Source: Spirochaetaceae bacterium (lineage in GTDB: Bacteria > Spirochaetota > Spirochaetia > Treponematales > Breznakiellaceae). From it: a DNA stretch of 5,259 nt. Where the stretch lies: contig JAIRXO010000086.1 in assembly GCA_031268255.1 (NCBI GenBank), positions 1-5,259 on the forward strand, given 5' to 3'. Below the pieces are notes generated by a model. That model did not search any database. It saw only the letters and a list, made by a program, of their open reading frames with translations, and was not told the DNA's origin. Below, in pieces: positions 4,977 to 5,259 of this stretch (position 1 is the stretch's first letter; every line of letters begins with the position of its first letter). A program made the translations under genes and the position numbers.

Positions 4977-5030
4977 ATGAAAGCCGGAACCGCGCGGCAG
5001 GGCTTCGGCCCGGATAAGGAAGAACCATGA
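4977..5030 (+). other. Possible 17-codon leader ORF with UUCG hairpin before the ABC transporter gene
   Basis: An ATG at 4977 opens 17 codons (MKAGTARQGFGPDKEEP) ending in TGA at 5028-5030, which overlaps the transporter ATG as ATGA. Within it GGGC (5000-5003), loop TTCG and GCCC (5008-5011) form a small, very stable tetraloop hairpin just before the AAGGAAG ribosome site. No ribosome site precedes the leader ATG, so the ORF may be chance; coupling of transporter translation to the leader is possible. Confidence 0.2.
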
Positions 5031-5259
5031 AAAACAAGACCGCATCGCCGGACGCTCCGGCTGGACAGATTCTCCCCAACCGCAAGACCGGCATGGCCCG
5101 GCTCTGGGAACTGGCGTTCCGCAAAAAAATTCTGGTTACTGCGGCCTGCGTGTTTTCGGTGGCCAGCACGGCCCTTTCGTTCAGCCCCTTTATCGCCGTC
5201 TACTACATTATCCGCGAACTGGTAATCCACTTTGCCGATTTGGGCGGCCTTGACCGGGC
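5027..5259 (+). CDS. ABC transporter with exporter-type membrane domain, N-terminal part only
   Basis: The reading frame opens at ATG 5027 and runs off the right edge after 77 codons. An AAGGAAG ribosome site lies 4-6 nt upstream and an in-frame TAA at 5015-5017 fixes the start. Residues 1-25 are hydrophilic and rich in K, P and N, followed by MARLWELAFRKKILVTAA and one long hydrophobic helix (about 34-62) ending SFSPFIAVYYIIRELV. This pattern of first membrane helix with a P-F-x-x-x-Y-Y-I-I motif is typical of fused membrane-ATPase ABC half-transporters of the exporter fold found in Firmicutes and spirochaetes, some of which (YbtP/IrtA type) take up iron-siderophore complexes. The DtxR-like operator upstream favours a metal-related role, but the ATPase domain is not visible and substrate is unproven. 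The gene is divergent from the mla-like operon. Confidence 0.6.
   Translation, partial: MKNKTASPDAPAGQILPNRKTGMARLWELAFRKKILVTAACVFSVASTALSFSPFIAVYYIIRELVIHFADLGGLDR

Noticed and set aside
4961..5230. Minus-strand 89-codon open frame opposite the ABC transporter start
   Set aside because: It covers the promoter, DtxR-like box and transporter start. Its protein resembles no family I know, while the plus-strand frame has a ribosome site and a clear membrane helix.
1..5259. tRNA, rRNA, CRISPR array, insertion sequence or phage attachment site
   Set aside because: I saw no cloverleaf-like GGTTCGAATCC arm, no regularly spaced repeats, no transposase motif and no terminal inverted repeats; the window is dense with ordinary chromosomal genes.

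Overview
The window looks like chromosomal DNA from an anaerobic spirochaete, most likely Treponema or a close relative. This is inferred from gene content rather than from a marker gene: a BadF/BcrA-type acyl-CoA dehydratase activase, a PerR plus rubredoxin-first (reverse) rubrerythrin pair, a reduced Mla-type lipid transport operon with no MlaB or MlaC, and a TPR lipoprotein with a plain L-S-S-C lipobox. Coding DNA is GC-rich and the two intergenic regions are strikingly AT-rich, so regulatory elements stand out well.

Layout. (1) Positions 1-254, minus strand: the N-terminus of an activase/ASKHA-fold ATPase, running off the left edge. (2) Positions 255-411: a divergent promoter region with a minus promoter for the activase and a near-consensus plus promoter for perR. 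The perR promoter is overlaid by a 27-bp Fur/PerR-type palindrome. (3) Positions 412-1408, plus strand: perR followed after 28 nt by a reverse rubrerythrin, an autoregulated peroxide-defence operon. (4) Positions 1401-4807, minus strand: a tightly packed operon in the order mlaE-like permease, mlaF-like ATPase, mlaD-like MCE protein, TPR lipoprotein. Its last gene overlaps the end of the rubrerythrin gene tail-to-tail by 8 bp. (5) Positions 4808-5026: a second divergent regulatory region. It holds an 11-bp perfect inverted repeat, a consensus TTGACA-18-TATAAT promoter, a 19-bp DtxR/IdeR-like box at the expected transcription start, and a possible 17-codon leader ORF. (6) Positions 5027-5259, plus strand: the start of an ABC transporter with an exporter-type membrane domain, running off the right edge.

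How the parts fit. PerR keeps all five regulatory metal ligands of Bacillus PerR at a constant offset, so the perR-rbr operon probably senses H2O2 and removes it. The dehydratase activase family carries an oxygen-labile iron-sulfur cluster, so its place beside perR is functionally plausible. The mla-like operon should encode an inner-membrane MlaE2-MlaF2 engine with an MCE hexamer reaching into the periplasm. The TPR lipoprotein takes the place where other bacteria encode a soluble carrier or auxiliary lipoprotein. The right-hand ABC transporter is probably iron-controlled, judging from the DtxR-like box. The most noteworthy items are that operator, the perR hexamer array, the divergent dyad at 4852-4882 and the minimal Mla/TPR gene set.
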